64,000 nucleotides of DNA from Blastococcus sp. TF02-8 (GCF_003319175.1 NZ_QOHK01000001.1:310001-374000), one strand, 5' to 3'. Positions 18,234 to 27,157 are shown, counted from the first letter of the stretch. Notes: a model not told the origin generated them from the sequence alone. Program-made: numbers and translations.

Positions 18234-19043
18234 TCAGCCCAGCCGCGGGCGCACGGTCCCGGTCCAGACGTCGGCCCCCAGCCGGAGGATCAGCGCCGTC
18301 ACGACGACGAGGAACGCGATCCGGATGAACCGGCTGCCGCGGCTGGTGGCCGTCCGCGCACCCAGGTACCCGCCGAGCATGTTCGCCGCGCCCAGCATCA
18401 GCCCCAGGCCCCAGAACACCGAGCCGTGCGGCACGAAGAACAGCAGCGCGCCGAGGTTGGTCGCGCAGTTCACGATCTTGGCCTTGGCGCTGGCGTTGAG
18501 GAAGTCGTAGCCCAGCAGCGACACCATGGCGAAGACCAGGAACGACCCGGTGCCCGGACCGAGGACGCCGTCGTAGAACCCGATGACGAGGCCGAGCCCC
18601 GCCGCGGTGCCGTGGTGCCGGCGGCCGGTGTGCCGCAGCGCCGTCACGTCGCCCAGCGCCGGGCGCAGCACGGTGAACGCGCCGATGCCGACCAGCGCCA
18701 CCACGATGACCGGTTTGAAGACGCTCGCGGGCAGCAGCGCCGCCACGGAGGCGCCGGCGTAGCTGCTGGCCAGGGCGACCGCCGCCATGGGCAGCGCGGT
18801 GCGCAGGTCCGGGCGCACCCGCCGGTGGTACGTGAGCGCGCTGGTGCTCGTGCCGAACACCGAGCCGAGCTTGTTCGTCGCCAGCGCCTGGACCGGGCTG
18901 ATGCCGGGCACGAGCAGCAGCGCCGGCAGCTGGATCAGCCCGCCACCACCGACCACGGCGTCGACGAACCCGGCGGTCAGGGCGGCGAGCAGGACCAGCA
19001 GCAGCGTCGCCGTCGCCAGCCCCTCGGGGAGCAGCTCCGTCAT
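18234..19043 (-). CDS. TauE/SafE (TSUP) family membrane permease
   Basis: The 269-residue protein has about eight hydrophobic segments. It shows the TSUP repeat motif [20 protein letters not shown] near its start and [19 protein letters not shown] in its second half. TSUP carriers move sulfite, sulfonates or other organic anions; the substrate here is unknown. ATG 19043 is the first start that keeps the first membrane segment whole, without a strong ribosome-binding site. It lies between the DNA polymerase gene and selO, all leftward, and may be transcribed with either. Confidence 0.85.
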   Translation of the reverse strand: MTELLPEGLATATLLLVLLAALTAGFVDAVVGGGGLIQLPALLLVPGISPVQALATNKLGSVFGTSTSALTYHRRVRPDLRTALPMAAVALASSYAGASVAALLPASVFKPVIVVALVGIGAFTVLRPALGDVTALRHTGRRHHGTAAGLGLVIGFYDGVLGPGTGSFLVFAMVSLLGYDFLNASAKAKIVNCATNLGALLFFVPHGSVFWGLGLMLGAANMLGGYLGARTATSRGSRFIRIAFLVVVTALILRLGADVWTGTVRPRLG

Positions 19044-19098
19044 CCGCGGAACGGGGGACGGACGAGGGCAGGCACGCCACCGATCCTCTCCCACCCGC

Positions 19099-20742
19099 TC
19101 ATGCGGCGTCCGCCCAGGACCGGACGACGGCGACGTCGAGCGGGAAGTCGACCGGGAAGCCCCCGAACAGCAGCCGCCCGGCCGCGGCCGCGGCCGACCG
19201 CACCTCGTCGGCGACCCGGTCGGCGAGGTGCTCCGGGGTGTGCACCAGCACCTCGTCGTGCAGGAAGAAGACCAGGTGCGGCCTCTCCTCCAGCCGCCCC
19301 TCCCCGAGCTGCTCCTCGCCGAGGCGCCAGAGCCGGTTGCGCAGGTCGGCCAGCCAGCACAGCGCCCACTCCGCCGCGGTGCCCTGGACGACGAAGTTGC
19401 GGGTGAACCGGCCCCACGCCCTGCGCCGCCGGTCGTCCTCCTGCCGCGATCCGCCCGGCTCCGGCGGCTCCCCGAGGTCCACGAGGCGCTCACCACCCGG
19501 CACCGGGGAGCCCCGCCCCAGCACCGTGCGCACCACCTCGCCCCGCTCCCCCGCGCGCGCCGCCTCCTCGACCAGCGCGATGGCCTGCGGGTACCGGCGG
19601 GTCAGTCGCGGCATCATCCGGCCGCTCTCCCCGCGGGTGCCGCCGTACATCGCACCGAGGATCCCGACCTTCGCCTCGGCCCGGGTGGCGACCGTGCCGG
19701 CGTCGACCATCCCCTGGTAGAGGTCGCGCGCCCGCGCGGCCTCGGCCATCGCCAGGTCCCCGCTCACGGCCGCGAGCACGCGGGGCTCCAGCTGCGCGAC
19801 GTCGGCGACCACCAGCCGCCACCCCTCGTCGGCGACCGCGGCCGGCCGGATCTGCACCGGCACCGACAGCGCCCCGCCGCCGTTGGACGCCCACCGGCCG
19901 GTGACCACCCCGCCGGGGAGGAACCAGGAGCGGAACCGGCCGTCGCGCACCCAGGTGTCCAGCCACGACCAGCCGTTGGCGGTGAGCAGCCGGGCGAGCT
20001 TCTTGTACTCCAGCAGCGGCGGGACGACGGGGTGCTCCAGCTGGGCCAGCGTCCAGGAGCGGGTGTCCTCCACCGGCAGCCCGGCCGCCTGCAGCGCCCG
20101 GAGCACGTCGGCCGGCGAGTCCGGGTTCAGGGCGGGTGCGCCGAGCGCGCCGCGGATCTGCGATGCCAGCCGCTCGAGCTGCGCCGGACGGTGCCCCGCC
20201 ACGGGCCGGGGGCCGAGGAGTTCGGTGAGCAGCCGTTCGTGCACGTCGGTGCGCCAGGGCAGCCCGGCGTGGGTCATCTCCGCGGCGACCAGCGCCCCGG
20301 AGGACTCCGCCGCCAGCAGCAGCTCGAGCCGGCGCCGTTCCGGGGACGCGGCCAGCACCGCCTGCTGGCGCGCGTCCTCGGCTGCCGGGTCGAGCAGGTC
20401 GGCGGGATCGGCGAGGGGGAAGAGCGCGGGGTCGGTCCCGGTGACCGGCTGCAGGGCGTCCCAGCCGGCCGTCTCCTCGCCGGTGAGCAGCCGCTGGTCG
20501 GCGAAGGGGGTGCGGCGCAGGATCGCGTGGGCGAGCCGCAGGTCGGTGCAGCGGGCCACGCGGACCCCCTGCGCCAGGAGTTGCGGGTACCACCGGGTGG
20601 TGTCGTCCCAGATCCAGCGGACCGGGCCGGCCTCGTGCCGGCGGACGAACCCGGCGAGCGTGGTCGCGGGCACGCGGAGCACGCCGGCCGGCATGTGCGC
20701 CTCGACGTCGTCCCCCCGGCGCACGAGGACGATCCGGTTCAC
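19099..20742 (-). CDS. family A DNA polymerase (PolA-like, '3'-5' exonuclease/DNA polymerase')
   Basis: The protein of about 547 residues has the Pol I palm and fingers. Motif A appears as ADVAQLEPRVLAAVSGD, motif B lies around RAEAKVGILGAMYGG, and motif C is FFLHDEVLVHTP with the catalytic HDE. There is no 5'-nuclease domain, and I cannot find the DxE of a working proofreading site in the short N-terminal part, so exonuclease activity is doubtful. This is a second, shorter Pol I-like enzyme common in actinobacteria. GTG 20742 abuts GGAG; its role in repair is inferred from the family. Confidence 0.83.
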   Translation of the reverse strand: MNRIVLVRRGDDVEAHMPAGVLRVPATTLAGFVRRHEAGPVRWIWDDTTRWYPQLLAQGVRVARCTDLRLAHAILRRTPFADQRLLTGEETAGWDALQPVTGTDPALFPLADPADLLDPAAEDARQQAVLAASPERRRLELLLAAESSGALVAAEMTHAGLPWRTDVHERLLTELLGPRPVAGHRPAQLERLASQIRGALGAPALNPDSPADVLRALQAAGLPVEDTRSWTLAQLEHPVVPPLLEYKKLARLLTANGWSWLDTWVRDGRFRSWFLPGGVVTGRWASNGGGALSVPVQIRPAAVADEGWRLVVADVAQLEPRVLAAVSGDLAMAEAARARDLYQGMVDAGTVATRAEAKVGILGAMYGGTRGESGRMMPRLTRRYPQAIALVEEAARAGERGEVVRTVLGRGSPVPGGERLVDLGEPPEPGGSRQEDDRRRRAWGRFTRNFVVQGTAAEWALCWLADLRNRLWRLGEEQLGEGRLEERPHLVFFLHDEVLVHTPEHLADRVADEVRSAAAAAGRLLFGGFPVDFPLDVAVVRSWADAA

Positions 20743-20812
20743 CTCCGCAGTCTCGCCGACGCCACCGACACCCGCGCTGCCCACCGACGGACGGGCGTCC
20801 ACACTGGGCGGT

Positions 20813-21100
20813 GTGACCCCGGCACCGCGCGGCGTCGTCCGCCTGCTCAACACCGCCGGCGGCCGGGTGCTCTGCCTCGCCGGTGACGTCGACGCGGCGA
20901 CCGTCGACTCCTTCCTCCGCCGCTACGGCCGCGAGCCGATGCCGGTCGAGGGCATCGACGCCGGGTCGGTGACCGGCCTCTCGATGCCCGGGCTGGACCT
21001 GGTGCTCGACCACCTGGACGCCGCCGAGCGCGCCGGCCGTGCGGTGCGCGTACGCCGCTCCCCGCCCGTGGAACGGTTGCTGGAGCGCGCCGACCGCTAG
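20813..21100 (+). CDS. small STAS-like protein
   Basis: The 95-residue product has the size and strand/helix order of STAS domains (anti-sigma-factor antagonist fold). It has VLCLAGDVDAATVDSF as the first strand-helix unit and GLDLVLDHLDAAERAG as the later helix. At the loop where antagonists carry a phosphorylatable Ser (DSSG), this protein reads LSMPG, so phosphorylation control seems absent. The start is GTG 20813, 70 bp from the divergent polymerase start. Function unknown. Confidence 0.65.
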   Translation: MTPAPRGVVRLLNTAGGRVLCLAGDVDAATVDSFLRRYGREPMPVEGIDAGSVTGLSMPGLDLVLDHLDAAERAGRAVRVRRSPPVERLLERADR

Positions 21101-21115
21101 CGTGCGCGGGTGCGC

Positions 21116-22042
21116 ATGAAGCCCGGCCGTCCCGATCTCGCCGCCCGCGCGGGCCTGTTCGACGTCCCCCCGGCCACGGACGGGCCGACGGTCACCTTCC
21201 TCGGCGTCTCCAGCCTGCTGTTCGACGACGGCGAGCACGCGGTCCTGACCGACGGCTTCTTCTCCCGCCCGTCGCTGCTGCGGGTGGGGCTGGGCCGCAT
21301 CACCCCCGACGCCGCGCGCATCGGCGCCGCGCTCGGCCGGTGGGGGCTGGACGACCCGCGCTCGCGACTGCGGGCCGTCGTGCCGGTGCACACGCACTTC
21401 GACCACGCCCTGGACTCCGCCGCGGTCGCCCTGCGCACCGGCGCGGACCTGCTCGGCGGGGAGTCGGCCGCCCGGATCGGGCGAGGCGGAGGCCTGCCCG
21501 AGGACCGCATCCACGTCGTGGCACCGGGCGCGCCGGTGGCCCTCGGCTCGTTCTCCCTCACCTTCCTCGCGTCCGAGCACTGCCCGCCGGACCGCTATCC
21601 GGGGACGATCGCCGCGCCGGTCGTCCCACCGGCGCGGGCGCGTGCCTACCGCTGCGGGGAGGCCTGGTCGCTGCTGGTCGCCCACCGCGGCGGTCGCACC
21701 GCGCTCGTGCAGGGCAGCGCCGGCTTCGTACCGGGGGCGCTGGCCGGCCGGCGGGCCGACGTCGCCTACCTGGGCGTGGGCCAGCTGGGCGTCCAGGAGG
21801 AGACCTACCTCCGCGACTACTGGGCCGAGACCGTGCAGGCCGTCGGCGCGCGCGAGGTCGTCCTGATCCACTGGGACGACTTCTTCCGCCCGCTCGACCG
21901 GCCGCTGCGCGCCCTCCCCTACGCCGGCGACGACCTCGACGTGACGCTGCGGGTGCTCGGCGAGCTCGCCGCGGCGCAGGGCGTGGGGCTCCACCTGCCC
22001 ACCGTGTGGCGGCGCGAGGACCCCTGGGCGCTCCTCGGCTGA
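21116..22042 (+). CDS. metallo-beta-lactamase-fold hydrolase (UlaG-like)
   Basis: The protein of about 308 residues has the dinuclear metal motif VPVHTHFDHALDS (HxHxDH) near residue 95. It is preceded by VTFLGVSSLLFDDGEHAVLTDGFFSRP, typical of the UlaG/lactonase-like MBL branch. Later metal residues are plausible at ASEHC and LIHWDD. It probably hydrolyses an ester, lactone or phosphodiester, but no substrate can be given. ATG 21116 is preferred; GTG 21110 would add two residues. It follows the STAS-like gene after 15 bp and may be cotranscribed. Confidence 0.8.
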   Translation: MKPGRPDLAARAGLFDVPPATDGPTVTFLGVSSLLFDDGEHAVLTDGFFSRPSLLRVGLGRITPDAARIGAALGRWGLDDPRSRLRAVVPVHTHFDHALDSAAVALRTGADLLGGESAARIGRGGGLPEDRIHVVAPGAPVALGSFSLTFLASEHCPPDRYPGTIAAPVVPPARARAYRCGEAWSLLVAHRGGRTALVQGSAGFVPGALAGRRADVAYLGVGQLGVQEETYLRDYWAETVQAVGAREVVLIHWDDFFRPLDRPLRALPYAGDDLDVTLRVLGELAAAQGVGLHLPTVWRREDPWALLG

Positions 22043-22149
22043 CGCGGCACGCGGGCGAGCCGGAATGAACCGGCACCTCGGTGGTATTGGCAACCAGTGA
22101 GAGGGCCCACGGCGGTCGCTCGCGCCGCCGTCCTCCCCGAAGGGCCCCC

Positions 22150-23409
22150 GTGACAGCCACCGCACCGCGTTCCGCGTCCGTCGACGCCGCCCCGCAGCCG
22201 GCCCGCACCGCGCCGCTGGCCCTGATGCTCGGCGCCTTCGTCGCGCTCGGCCCGCTGACCATCGACATGTACCTGCCCGCGCTGCCCGACATCCGCCGGG
22301 AGCTGGCGACGTCGTCGGCCACCGTGCAGCTCACCCTGACCGGCACCCTGGCCGGGCTCGCCCTCGGCCAGCTGGTGATCGGCCCGCTGTCGGATGCGTT
22401 CGGGCGGCGGCGCCCGCTGCTGGCCGGCGCCGCCCTGCACGTGCTGGCCTCGCTGCTGGTGCTGGTCGCGCCGGACGTGGCCACCCTGGGTGCGCTGCGG
22501 ACCCTGCAGGGCGTGGGCTGCGCGGCGGCCAGCGTGGTGGCGATCGCCATCGTGCGGGACCTCTACGCGGGCCGGGCCGCGGCCACGATGCTCTCCCGGC
22601 TGTTCCTCGTCATGGGCGTCGCGCCGGTGCTGGCCCCGACCGTCGGCGGGGAGGTGCTGCGGTTCACCTCCTGGCGCGGGGTCTTCGCGATCCTCGCCGG
22701 CTACGGCATCGCGGTCCTCGCGGTCGGGGCGCTCGCGCTGCGCGAGACCCTGCCGACGGGGCGGCGGCGCAGCGGCGGCGTCCGCGGGACGCTGCGCACC
22801 TACCGGATGCTGCTGCGCGACCGCATCTACGTCGGCCTGATCATCTCCTCGGGGCTCACGATGGCGGCCCTGTTCGCCTACGTGTCCGGCTCCTCGTTCG
22901 TCTACCAGCGCGAGTTCGGCCTCGACGAGCAGCAGTTCGGTCTCCTGTTCGGCGCCGGGGCGGTGTGGCTGATCGCGGCCACGCAGCTCAACCCGGTGCT
23001 GCTCCGGTGGTTCTCCCCCGCACGGATCCTGGTCACCGCCACCGTGTGCGGCACCCTGGCCGGGGCGGGCCTGCTGGTCCTCGCCGGAGCGGACCTCGGC
23101 GGCCTGTTGGGCGTCGCGGTACCGCTGTGGCTGGTCCTGTTCGCCACCGGTCTCGCCCTCCCCAACGGCCCGGCCCTCGCCCTCTCCGGTTACGGCGACT
23201 CGGCCGGGTCGGCCGCGGCGCTGCTCGGCGCCGTCCAGTTCGGGGTCGGTGCCGCGGTGTCGCCACTGGTCGGGGTGCTGAGCAACGACGCCCTCGCCAT
23301 GGGCGTGGCGATCGTGGGCTCGCTGGCCCTCGCCGTCGGCGTCCTGCTCGCCGTGCGGCCGTGGCGGCTGCCCGAGCCGCAGGACGACGTCCTCCCCGCC
23401 GGCCACTGA
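22150..23409 (+). CDS. Bcr/CflA-family multidrug efflux MFS transporter
   Basis: The 419-residue MFS carrier has the Bcr/CflA signature PLTIDMYLPALPDI in membrane segment 1 and GPLSDAFGRRRPLL as motif A. LQGVGCAAASVVAIAIVRD follows in segment 4. The family exports drugs such as bicyclomycin and chloramphenicol, or metabolites, by proton antiport. GTG 22150 follows GAAGGG. About 107 bp upstream are free of genes and hold a TATTGG-containing stretch that could be a promoter. The ArsC-like gene starts 26 bp downstream. Confidence 0.88.
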   Translation: MTATAPRSASVDAAPQPARTAPLALMLGAFVALGPLTIDMYLPALPDIRRELATSSATVQLTLTGTLAGLALGQLVIGPLSDAFGRRRPLLAGAALHVLASLLVLVAPDVATLGALRTLQGVGCAAASVVAIAIVRDLYAGRAAATMLSRLFLVMGVAPVLAPTVGGEVLRFTSWRGVFAILAGYGIAVLAVGALALRETLPTGRRRSGGVRGTLRTYRMLLRDRIYVGLIISSGLTMAALFAYVSGSSFVYQREFGLDEQQFGLLFGAGAVWLIAATQLNPVLLRWFSPARILVTATVCGTLAGAGLLVLAGADLGGLLGVAVPLWLVLFATGLALPNGPALALSGYGDSAGSAAALLGAVQFGVGAAVSPLVGVLSNDALAMGVAIVGSLALAVGVLLAVRPWRLPEPQDDVLPAGH

Positions 23410-23435
23410 CCGCCAGGCCCTCCTAGGCTGACGCC

Positions 23436-23795
23436 GTGGAGGTCTGGTTCAACCCGTCGTGCTCGAAGTGCCGGATCGCCCGCGACGAGCTGAGCGGCGC
23501 GGGCGTCGAGGTCACGCTGCGCCGCTACCTGGATGCGCCGCCGAGCGAGGCGGAGCTGCGATCGGCGCTGGCGGCGCTGGGACTGGAGCCGTGGGACATC
23601 ACCCGGATGTCCGAACCGGTCGCCCGGGAGCTCGGCCTGCGCGACCTGCCCCGGGACCGGGCGACCTGGATCCGCCTCCTGCTCGAGCACCCGCGGCTGA
23701 TCCAGCGCCCGATCGTGCTCGGCGACGACGGGCGCGCCTGGGTCGCCCGTGACGGGGAGACCCTGGCCGAGGTCGTCGCCGCGGCGCGCGGCTGA
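23436..23795 (+). CDS. ArsC/Spx-family arsenate reductase-like protein
   Basis: The 119-residue thioredoxin-fold protein has the ArsC signature NPSCSKCRIARDEL near residues 6-19, with the catalytic Cys in CSKC. RLIQRPIVL supplies the conserved RP loop. The family reduces arsenate with glutaredoxin, or acts as redox regulators (Spx, YffB). No other arsenic genes are nearby, so arsenate reduction is not certain. Start is GTG 23436. Confidence 0.85.
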   Translation: MEVWFNPSCSKCRIARDELSGAGVEVTLRRYLDAPPSEAELRSALAALGLEPWDITRMSEPVARELGLRDLPRDRATWIRLLLEHPRLIQRPIVLGDDGRAWVARDGETLAEVVAAARG

Positions 23796-23829
23796 TTACT
23801 CCGTGCGCGGCGCGGGGTAGGGCGGTGCG

Positions 23830-23985
23830 GTGACCCGCGAGCTCGATCCCACCGACCCCGACACCCTCTACGCGGAGGGGCCGGTCGCCGCCGAGCCGCC
23901 GGACGACGACCTGCCCGAGACCTCTCCGCTGCGCGACTCCGGAGGCACCGGCCCGGGGCCCGACGACCTCGACCGGCTGCTGTGA
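23830..23985 (+). CDS. small acidic hypothetical protein
   Basis: This 51-codon frame starts at GTG 23830, 34 bp after the ArsC-like gene, and ends at 23985. The product is rich in Asp, Glu and Pro (ELDPTDPDTLYAEGP near the start, PDDLDRLL at the end), with no hydrophobic core, and is probably disordered. Third positions are mostly G or C, as in real genes here, and it fills the space before the convergent gene at 23996. I recognise no family; it could be non-coding. Confidence 0.45.
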   Translation: MTRELDPTDPDTLYAEGPVAAEPPDDDLPETSPLRDSGGTGPGPDDLDRLL

Positions 23986-23995
23986 GCGCCGGAGG

Positions 23996-24814
23996 TCAGC
24001 GGTAGTTCACGTGCACGTGGTCGTAGTGGTTGGCCGTCGCGTCGCCACGGTCCTCCATCCGCGTCCACGAGCCGTTCGGCGAGGACAGCATCCGCTGCTG
24101 CCAGATGAGGTACTCGACGCCGAGCTCCGACCAGTGCGCCCGGTGGTACTCGACGATGGCGTCACCGAGGGCCTCGTCGGTCAGCACCATGTAGTCCAGG
24201 GCGTTGCCCGACGGGTGCCCGTGCGGGTCGGTGGCGCTGGCCCGCGTCCCGCCGAGGGTGATGTCGTCGGCGCCCGGGACGTTGCTGACGACGGCGTTGG
24301 CGGCCGCCTGGACCCGGGAGGACACCGGTCCGGCGCTGTTGCTGATCTTCGCGATGACGTCGACCGCGGTCGAGGCGGCGGCCACGGCGGCGCCTCGGGC
24401 CGTCGCCTGGGCGGCGGCGGCGGCCTTGGCCTCCTCCTCGGCCCGGATCCGCGCCTCCTCCTCCGCCTTGCGGCGGTCGAGCTCGGCCTGGTCGGCGGCG
24501 GCCTGGGCCTGCTGGGCCTGGGTCTCGGCGGCCTGACGGGTGCTGCGGCTGGCGGCGAGCTGCTCGAGGGGCGCCAGGTCGTCGGTGACGTCGACCGGTG
24601 CCGCGTCGGCGGTGAGGCCGAGCTCCTGCGCCACGCTCAGCGACGGGGACGAGCCCGCCTCGGCCTGCGCGGCCGGCTCGACGCCGATCAGGACGTTCAC
24701 CAGGACGGCACCCGCGGCGGCGACGCCGAGGTACAGGCCCGGTCGCCGGACGGCGGTGGGCGGGGTGGTGCGCGCGCGGGCCGCGCGGCCGGACGTGGTG
24801 GTGCGGGGGTTCAT
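23996..24814 (-). CDS. secreted/membrane-anchored coiled-coil protein with ARB-07466-like C-terminal domain
   Basis: The 272-residue protein starts with a basic stretch and a hydrophobic segment at about residues 27-43 (signal peptide or anchor). Residues 90-135 are an Ala/Glu/Lys/Gln-rich coiled coil. The C-terminal half (TDPHGHPSGNALDYMVLTD, HYDHVHVNYR) matches the domain found at the end of many actinobacterial NlpC/P60- and Rpf-like exported proteins; it has conserved His/Asp but no proven activity. A c-di-AMP riboswitch lies in its leader, as for other cell-wall remodelling genes of actinobacteria, so an envelope role is likely. Confidence 0.8.
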   Translation of the reverse strand: MNPRTTTSGRAARARTTPPTAVRRPGLYLGVAAAGAVLVNVLIGVEPAAQAEAGSSPSLSVAQELGLTADAAPVDVTDDLAPLEQLAASRSTRQAAETQAQQAQAAADQAELDRRKAEEEARIRAEEEAKAAAAAQATARGAAVAAASTAVDVIAKISNSAGPVSSRVQAAANAVVSNVPGADDITLGGTRASATDPHGHPSGNALDYMVLTDEALGDAIVEYHRAHWSELGVEYLIWQQRMLSSPNGSWTRMEDRGDATANHYDHVHVNYR

Positions 24815-25059
24815 GGGTGCGGGTGCTCCGGAGTGTGCGAGCGCTCCTCGCCCGACGGGCGGAGGCGCAGCGGGTGTGCGGGCATCGGCGGCCGGGCCGG
24901 GCCGCAGCGGGGCACCTGGGAAGCGGCGGGGAGCCGGTCGAGCGGAGGTGCTCGAGGTGGTGCATCGCTGCGACGGGGCGTCAGGGACGGCCGCGCGGGA
25001 TCAGGTCCGGGCGCACACCCGGGTCGGGCGCGGGGTCACGCGAGGTCGGGCATCCGTGC

Positions 25060-25240
25060 AGGGGCACGCCATCCGGCGGCTCTCCGTTTCTTCCGATGCC
25101 GCCTACCGAGTTAGCTGACGGATTCGGGCTCAGAAGTGCCCTACCCGCCGCGGACGGCTGCCCGCGGCGCGATTCACCCCAGTACTGCGGTGGGTCCCCG
25201 GCTCGCCTCCGGCTCGTGACCGGCGGCGACTCGGCGGCGT
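25060..25240 (-). ncRNA. c-di-AMP riboswitch (ydaO-yuaA class)
   Basis: Read on the minus strand, the leader contains in order the conserved blocks of this class. GGGGACCCACCGCAGTAC and GGGGTGAATC lie near 25170-25200, CGAATCCGTCAGCTAAC and TCGGTAGGCGG near 25102-25128, then GGAAGAAACGGAG at 25082-25094. These match what I recall of actinobacterial ydaO leaders (upstream of rpf and NlpC/P60 genes). It sits about 250 nt before ATG 24814. c-di-AMP binding normally switches such genes off. Exact ends are approximate. Confidence 0.85.
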
Positions 25241-25288
25241 CCGGGCGGACTCCCCGGGTGGGGACGACACGACCGACCGGACCGGGCC

Positions 25289-25318
25289 ACCGTAGCCGCC
25301 GTTACGCAGTCGTGACAA
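25289..25318 (-). promoter_or_regulatory. candidate promoter for the riboswitch transcript
   Basis: On the minus strand TTGTCA (25313-25318) is followed after 18 nt by TACGGT (25289-25294), a plausible sigma-70-type -35/-10 pair. Transcription would begin about 40 nt before the first conserved riboswitch block, as expected. Confidence 0.45.
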
Positions 25319-25507
25319 TCCGGAGCGAGAAAACCTGCGCCGTGATGCGTGTCGCGCACGGGCCGCGGGATGCACTCCGTGTATGGACCCGATCGCTCTG
25401 CGCAGCAGCCACGAGCGTCCCGGAAGTCCAGGTCAGGGAGCCGCCGCGGCTCGGCTCACCCCTACGGGGTGCTCAAGCTCCGACGCCGGCGGCCCGATGA
25501 AGGTCCT

Positions 25508-27157
25508 GTGACCAGTGTGTCCGAGCGACCGGACGAGGAGTACGCCACTCCCCCGTCCGCCCTCGGCGACCCCGCTCCCGGGGACCTCTGGACCGCGGTC
25601 GCCGACCTCTCGGCCTCCGTCGTCGAGCTGGAGGTCCTCTCCCGGTTCGAGCGGGACGACGTCGAGCCGCTCGCCGAGCACGCCGCGGCCGCTGCGCGCG
25701 ACCTCGGGCTGGTCGAGCTCGAGCTCCGCGCGACCCTCGTGCAGGCCGATCTGGAGCGCAAGCGCGGCCACGTCGCCGAGGCCGGCCGGCGCGCCCAGGA
25801 CGTGCTCCGCTGGGCCACCGAGAACGAGGCCAGGCACCTGCAGGCCCGCGCCCACTTCCTGCTCGCCGGTGCCCTCCAGGAGCTGGGCGACCTCTCGCTC
25901 GCCCTGGAGCACGCCGTCCGCTCCGCCGAGCTGCTCGGCGACGACGCCCCTGCCGAGCTCCGGGTCGACCACCAGGCGCGGCTGGCCGACTGCCTCGGCC
26001 TCAACGGCGACATGACGGCGCGCGACCGGTACGAGCACGTGCTGGCCCTGGCCGAGGAGCTCGGCGACGTCGACCGCCAGGTGCTGATCCTCAACAACCG
26101 CGCCTACTGCGAGACGATCTGCGGCCACTACGACGAGGCCCTCGTCTGGATCACCCGTCTGCAGGAGCTCGCCGCCCGCCACGACGTCCCCGTCCGGGTC
26201 GGCCGGCTGGACACCCTGGGCCGCGTGCTCATGGAGCTCGGCCGCTTCGAGGAGGCGGAGGCGGCGATGCTGCCCGGCCTCCACCCGGAGGTGCTCGAGG
26301 CGTCCCTGGACGGCGACGGCGGAGCGGACTTCCTGCTCACCCTGGCCGAGCTGCGCCGCCTGCGCGGCCACCTCCCGGCGGCGCAGGAGACCCTCGACGA
26401 GTGCGTGCGCCGGTGCGAGCGGTACGGCCTGACCTCCATCCGGGTCCGCGCCCGCCGCGAGCAGGCCGAGCTGTACGCGGCCGGCGAGCGCTACCGGGAG
26501 GCGTTCGAGGAGCACAAGCTCTACGCCGACGAGCTGGCCGAGCTGCAGTCCACCGAACGCGACGCGCGCGCCCGCGCCCTGCAGGCCATGTACGAGACCA
26601 CCGAGGCCCGGCAGCAGAGCCGCCGGTACCGCGAGCTGTCGCTGCGCGACCCGCTGACCGGCCTCTACAACCGCCGCTTCGTCGACGACGAGCTGCCCCG
26701 CGTCCTGGCGCTGCCGGCCGCCGCCGACGGCGCGGTGACCGTCGGGCTGCTGGACCTCGACCACTTCAAACGGATCAACGACGAGTGCTCGCACGAGACC
26801 GGCGACCGCGTGCTGCGGACCGTCGCCGACCTGCTGGAGGACGTCGGTCTGCGGACCGGCGTCGGCGAGGACTGCGGCTCGTTCGTCGCCCGCCTGGGCG
26901 GCGAGGAGTTCCTCCTGGTGCTCGTCGGGCTGTCGGTCGCGGCCGCCGCCGCCCACCTCGACGCGGTGCGGCAGGCGGTGAGCGCCCATCCGTGGGACGC
27001 GGTGACCGGCGGGCTGCCCGTGACGGTCAGCATCGGTTCCGCGAGCACCGACGGCCTGCTCGCACCGACTCCCTCCGACATGCTCGCCCGGGCCGACGCG
27101 CGGCTCTACACCGCCAAGCGCCAGGGGCGCGACCGGCTGGTCAGCGAGACCGGCTGA
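25508..27157 (+). CDS. TPR-repeat diguanylate cyclase (GGDEF protein)
   Basis: The protein of about 549 residues has an N-terminal array of helical TPR-like repeats covering roughly 60-360, a connecting helix (QAMYETTEARQQSRRYRELS) and a C-terminal GGDEF domain. The active-site signature is RLGGEEF at 462-468; LLDLDHFKRINDECSHETGD supplies the metal and GTP residues. It should make c-di-GMP from two GTP. There is no membrane segment, so it is cytoplasmic, with TPRs probably binding a partner. GTG 25508 follows GAAGG. No RxxD inhibition site is obvious. Confidence 0.9.
   Translation: MTSVSERPDEEYATPPSALGDPAPGDLWTAVADLSASVVELEVLSRFERDDVEPLAEHAAAAARDLGLVELELRATLVQADLERKRGHVAEAGRRAQDVLRWATENEARHLQARAHFLLAGALQELGDLSLALEHAVRSAELLGDDAPAELRVDHQARLADCLGLNGDMTARDRYEHVLALAEELGDVDRQVLILNNRAYCETICGHYDEALVWITRLQELAARHDVPVRVGRLDTLGRVLMELGRFEEAEAAMLPGLHPEVLEASLDGDGGADFLLTLAELRRLRGHLPAAQETLDECVRRCERYGLTSIRVRARREQAELYAAGERYREAFEEHKLYADELAELQSTERDARARALQAMYETTEARQQSRRYRELSLRDPLTGLYNRRFVDDELPRVLALPAAADGAVTVGLLDLDHFKRINDECSHETGDRVLRTVADLLEDVGLRTGVGEDCGSFVARLGGEEFLLVLVGLSVAAAAAHLDAVRQAVSAHPWDAVTGGLPVTVSIGSASTDGLLAPTPSDMLARADARLYTAKRQGRDRLVSETG

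Larger units (their letters stand above)
24815..25507. other. 693-bp intergenic region between divergent genes
   Basis: This gene-free stretch holds the leftward promoter and c-di-AMP riboswitch listed separately. It also holds about 190 nt of rightward leader for the GGDEF gene. The part from 24815 to 25060 is GC-rich leader with no clear T-tract terminator, so the riboswitch may act on translation or through a Rho-type mechanism. A short inverted repeat CACCCC-TAC-GGGGTG lies at 25457-25471, before the GGDEF start. Confidence 0.6.

Noticed and set aside
23436-23795. Arsenic resistance operon
   Set aside because: Only an ArsC-like gene is present; no arsR, acr3 or arsB lies near it.
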